Source of the DNA: a virus
IMG/VR virus record: IMGVR_UViG_3300010150_000040
Span: 1 to 42,723 of that record
DNA length: 42,723 nucleotides
Strand: one strand, 5' to 3'
Shown here: positions 41,822-42,723 of the stretch, piece after piece
Numbering within the stretch: position 1 is the first letter of the stretch
Layout: each line of letters begins with the position of its first letter
Program-made: the position numbers and the translations under genes
Notes under the pieces: model-generated
What the model saw: the letters and a program-made list of their open reading frames with translations, nothing else
Told to the model about the DNA's origin: nothing
Databases searched by the model: none

Positions 41822-42723
41822 ATGAGCGAAAAATATTATACACTAGGAACACATACTACTGATCAATGGGCCGAACTACATGCCGAACTTATTGCAGACG
41901 GAAATATATATGCCAGTGTACCAAGTAGAGAAGTTACAGTAGAAGACGAAAAACTACACAGCCCAACACGTGGTAGTTACTTGCTTACACTAGAAGAAGC
42001 AACTGAATTACAAAGTGATGAACGTGTAAAGTTTATTAACGAAAGTCCAGAAAAATATCCTGAAACATACATGCCACCTTGGGAAGAATTACATTGTGCA
42101 ACCAACAATACACTAACTGACAGATGGCCAAATGCATACAACAACTATCAAATGTGGACTGTTGGTAGTGGTAGTGTACAAAGTAATTTTAGTAACGCTG
42201 AACCTACAATAAATCGTACAACTGCTTTGTATAGAATGCAAACAAAACAAAATCCTTGGAAAACTGCGACAATAAATGAAAATGTTGCTATCAGTAGTAA
42301 AGTACAACAAGTTGGTGCAGGTGAGAATGTTGATATTATTTGTGCTGACAACGCTAGTTGGATTGGACATACAGAATTTATTAATAGTGGAGTTACTAAT
42401 GCAGTAAATCCAGCAGACTATGTAGGCGGAAATGTACTTCCTGGAAATGGTATCTGTGATTGTTTAGACTTAGTATTAGACTCTCCTTATTATATTGATC
42501 CGGATTGGTTTGATGCCGACCCAACAAACAGACTGATGACACGTTGGGATGGCACAACTGTTCCTGTAGAAAGTGTTGCACGTAGTTGGTGGCAAAATAG
42601 TAGTCAACGTAGCGCAAGTTTAGCAGTATTCGGTAATATACCAGTAAGTGATAATTATACTAGAGATAGAGCCAATGGTAGTAATGCAACGTTCCCTACT
42701 ACTGGTACACACGGAACACAGTG
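41822..42723 (+). CDS. Virion protein with subtilisin-like protease domain, 5' part (runs off the right edge)
   Basis: The frame is open from the ATG at 41822 (with GGGGA upstream) through the window end, 300 codons. Residues 1-160 form an N-terminal domain (MSEKYYTLGTHTTDQWAELH; LTLEEATELQSDERVKFINE) that may be a propeptide. ENVDIICADNASWIGHTEF (about 168-186, with Asp176) fits the Asp motif of subtilases (DIxxxDxG), and TGTHGTQ (His297) fits the His motif (HGTHVAG). The Ser motif would lie beyond the edge. Similar subtilase-containing structural proteins are known in marine T4-like phages. Activity and substrate are unknown; self-processing or degradation of host surface proteins is possible. 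Confidence 0.72.
   Translation, partial: MSEKYYTLGTHTTDQWAELHAELIADGNIYASVPSREVTVEDEKLHSPTRGSYLLTLEEATELQSDERVKFINESPEKYPETYMPPWEELHCATNNTLTDRWPNAYNNYQMWTVGSGSVQSNFSNAEPTINRTTALYRMQTKQNPWKTATINENVAISSKVQQVGAGENVDIICADNASWIGHTEFINSGVTNAVNPADYVGGNVLPGNGICDCLDLVLDSPYYIDPDWFDADPTNRLMTRWDGTTVPVESVARSWWQNSSQRSASLAVFGNIPVSDNYTRDRANGSNATFPTTGTHGTQ

Noticed and set aside
1-42723. CRISPR arrays, insertion sequences, integrase or attachment sites
   Set aside because: No regularly spaced direct repeats, transposase, terminal inverted repeats or integrase were seen; the window reads as a continuous lytic phage module.

Overview
The window is a late-gene and recombination segment of an AT-rich T4-like myovirus (contractile-tail phage). 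The gene set (gp20 portal, gp21 protease, gp22 scaffold, gp23 capsid, gp5/gp6/gp25/gp26/gp53 baseplate, gp46/gp47 nuclease, gp55 late sigma factor) fixes this. Several proteins (the giant wedge-associated protein, gp53, gp5, gp26 and the small conserved ORFs) look most like those of marine T4-like phages of cyanobacteria and Pelagibacter. The host cannot be named from the sequence; near-consensus sigma70 promoters (TTGACA/TATAAT) point to an ordinary bacterial RNA polymerase.

Layout. (1) 1-25368, minus strand, transcribed right to left: a nucleotidyltransferase, then a tightly packed baseplate operon (gp48/54-like, gp53, an approx. 950-residue hub-like protein with a C-terminal peptidoglycan-peptidase-like domain, gp5, an unrecognised 294-residue protein, gp25, gp6), a 3793-residue giant structural protein, three further virion proteins, and two conserved small genes behind their own sigma70 promoter. 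Most neighbours overlap by 1-14 bases or abut. (2) 25479-30819, plus strand: gp55, gp47, gp46, two small related ORFs, a eukaryotic-type phosphomannomutase-like HAD protein and a GIY-YIG endonuclease. (3) 30820-31246: no gene, but a strongly structured region that looks like a non-coding RNA on the plus strand. (4) 31247-32319, minus strand: gp26 and a small partner. (5) 32373-42723, plus strand: probable tape measure, portal, small protein, prohead core, gp21, gp22, gp23, then a second candidate ncRNA with its own promoter and terminator, a tail-fibre-like protein and the start of a subtilisin-like virion protein that runs off the window.

How it works together. Sigma70-type promoters precede gp55, gp47 and (unexpectedly) gp20 and the ncRNA. 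Exact T4 late promoters (TATAAATA) precede the tail operon, gp25, the 199-residue virion protein, the tape measure and the tail fibre. This fits the T4 scheme: host polymerase makes gp55, which redirects polymerase to TATAAATA sites for virion assembly. The most unusual elements are the two structured intergenic RNAs (about 390 and 295 nt), the giant gene with flagellin-hook-like repeats, loss of the lysozyme domain from gp5 with a peptidase-like domain in the neighbouring protein, and apparently leaderless starts for gp25 and gp47.
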